Below are positions 13,360 to 14,109 of a stretch of 14,109 nucleotides of DNA, in pieces (the stretch's first letter is position 1; the number at the start of each line of letters is the position of its first letter). The stretch is taken from positions 1 to 14,109 of the forward strand of contig JAGMBM010000102.1 of NCBI GenBank assembly GCA_023129675.1. The letters are read 5' to 3'. This stretch comes from Hadesarchaea archaeon. GTDB taxonomy: Archaea > Hadarchaeota > Hadarchaeia > Hadarchaeales > Hadarchaeaceae. The notes below the pieces were generated by a model that was given only the letters and a program-made list of their open reading frames with translations, was not told the origin of the DNA and made no database searches. The position numbers and the translations under genes were made by a program.

Positions 13360-13430
13360 AAGGGGGTCTGAACCCAGATTTGTACCCGCACCTCTGAATT
13401 CTCGAAAAATCCAAATAAAAAGGTCGAAGT
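13360..13430. terminator. Convergent intergenic region, probable termination zone
   Basis: The 71 bp between the mini-ORF and the TFE stop hold A-rich runs (AAAAATCCAAATAAAAAG near 13405-13422), which read as T-rich on the minus strand and could end the TFE transcript. GGGTCTGAACCC (13365-13376) contains a 5-bp inverted repeat, GGGTC/GAACCC, too small to be called a firm terminator. Confidence 0.3.
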
Positions 13431-14024
13431 TTAACTCTCCACTAGATGCTGTCGGAGAGATTCGATCTGGCGCTCAAGCGCCGTGATTACGCTCGAGTTA
13501 TCGTAGGGGTCCAACTTACTCCCACAGCGCGGGCACTTGAAATCGTTCTCCGCCGCGAATTCGAATGATACCTTGGGGTCTCCGTTCCCGCAGCTGAAGA
13601 ACATCGTGTTCCGCTCCGTCTTGAGCCGCTCCTCGAGCTTTTGTAGGATGAGGCGCTTGTTGTTGTCGAAGTACTCCCGCGCTCGCTCGGGCTCGATCCG
13701 CCAGTAATAGACGTACCACCCGCTGTGCTCATCTCGGACCCTGCGGTAGCTCACCACGCGGTTCTCGTAGAGTTCGTAGAGGATCTTCCGCACGAGGTTC
13801 ACCCGCATGCCCATCCGCTTCGCAACCTCGTCGTCGGTGGTCTCCTCACCCACGAGCACCTTTGCTACCTCGTACCCACGCTCGCCGGCTATCCGGGTAA
13901 GGATCTCCCTTAGAACGGGGTCCTCCGACGGCTTCTGCCGGGGTTCTTTCTTATTTTTGACGCGTTTCTCAACCGCTTTCTTGCCCTTGCTAATTTTCTT
14001 GCTCTTGCTAACTTTCTTGCCCAT
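13431..14024 (-). CDS. tfe: Transcription factor E, alpha subunit (TFE)
   Basis: Basal archaeal transcription factor, related to the N-terminal half of TFIIE-alpha, which helps RNA polymerase open promoter DNA with TBP and TFB. The 197-residue protein has an extended winged helix at ~36-115 ('ETTDDEVAKRMGMRVNLVRKILYELYENRVVSYRR' then 'GWYVYYWRI'), a helical linker, and a zinc ribbon at ~142-171 ('FFSCGNGDPKVSFEFAAENDFKCPRCGSKL'). Two oddities stand out. The first ~30 residues are a lysine/serine tail ('GKKVSKSKK' onward), longer and more basic than usual. The ribbon shows C145, C164 and C167 but has Gly148 where the second cysteine of the first CxxC is expected. The ATG at 14024 follows GGAGGTGGGG. 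Identity is clear; consequences of the oddities are inferred. Confidence 0.93.
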   Translation of the reverse strand: MGKKVSKSKKISKGKKAVEKRVKNKKEPRQKPSEDPVLREILTRIAGERGYEVAKVLVGEETTDDEVAKRMGMRVNLVRKILYELYENRVVSYRRVRDEHSGWYVYYWRIEPERAREYFDNNKRLILQKLEERLKTERNTMFFSCGNGDPKVSFEFAAENDFKCPRCGSKLDPYDNSSVITALERQIESLRQHLVES

Positions 14025-14109
14025 TTCATCCCCACCTCCTCCGTGGGTCAGTAATTCTATGTTAAAAACTCATAAATAAAGTTAACGTGCCGAAAAATGC
14101 AGTAATAAC
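14025..14109 (-). promoter_or_regulatory. Promoter region of the tfe gene
   Basis: Upstream of the tfe ATG on the minus strand are GGAGGAGGTGG (14030-14040), the ribosome-binding site, and an AT-rich box TTTATTTATG (about 14069-14078) as a TATA candidate, giving a leader of roughly 20-25 nt. The remaining bases to the window edge show nothing recognisable. Confidence 0.45.

Noticed and set aside
1-14109. CRISPR array, transposase or insertion sequence
   Set aside because: No regularly spaced short repeats, no terminal inverted repeats and no transposase motifs were found; tandem repeats are confined to the surface-protein coding sequence.

Overview
The window is archaeal. The main evidence is a class I lysyl-tRNA synthetase, a 7S (SRP) RNA with archaeal architecture, two tRNA genes with short introns at position 37/38 that fold into bulge-helix-bulge splice motifs, a TFE-alpha transcription factor, a TtuA/NcsA-type tRNA thiolase, and TATA-like boxes about 25 bp upstream of starts. 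Class I LysRS together with these genes suggests a euryarchaeal-type lineage, possibly thermophilic, but no finer placement can be read from the sequence. Nearly all genes are moderately GC-rich. The one clear exception is an AT-rich block at about 6915-7728.

Layout. 1-860 (-) is an aspartate aminotransferase-like PLP enzyme cut by the left edge. It diverges from lysS (913-2502, +) across 52 bp with one shared TATA-like box. A minus-strand three-gene cluster follows: cutA, a flavin-reductase-like protein and a Pol-beta-type nucleotidyltransferase. Its members abut or overlap, and its last gene overlaps the lysS 3' end tail to tail. From 4110 a plus-strand cluster encodes a site-2 (M50) membrane protease, a 71-residue ubiquitin-like sulfur carrier ending in Gly-Gly, and its likely partner, the tRNA 2-thiolation enzyme TtuA/NcsA. 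The 7S RNA (6491-6802) and an intron-containing tRNA-Ser(GCT) come next, only 3 bp apart.

Directly behind the tRNA-Ser lies an AT-rich insert whose only gene is a LAGLIDADG homing endonuclease. The last 18 bases of the tRNA (with CCA) are repeated with 16/18 matches at the far end of this insert. Such a layout is expected of a tRNA-targeted mobile element or its remnant. An RMD1/DUF155-like membrane-anchored protein, an intron-containing tRNA-Val(TAC) and a minus-strand HDIG phosphohydrolase-like gene follow.

The right third is dominated by a 1126-residue cell-surface protein. In order it has a signal peptide, a NosD-type beta-helix, a DNRLRE/CBM96-like domain, six 16-residue Trp repeats, an Ig/Fn3-like domain, three NEW3-like domains, a transmembrane anchor and a basic tail. 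Just after its stop codon, in the same frame, is a 30-codon mini-ORF that looks like a second membrane anchor. The window closes with TFE-alpha (-), which has an unusual lysine-rich N-terminal tail and appears to lack one of the four zinc-ribbon cysteines.

Functionally the region mixes translation and tRNA biology (LysRS, thiolation, two tRNAs), protein export (7S RNA), basal transcription (TFE), membrane proteolysis and a surface structure. The best candidates for something unusual are the tRNA-associated endonuclease insert, the Trp-repeat surface protein with its orphan anchor, and the divergent TFE.
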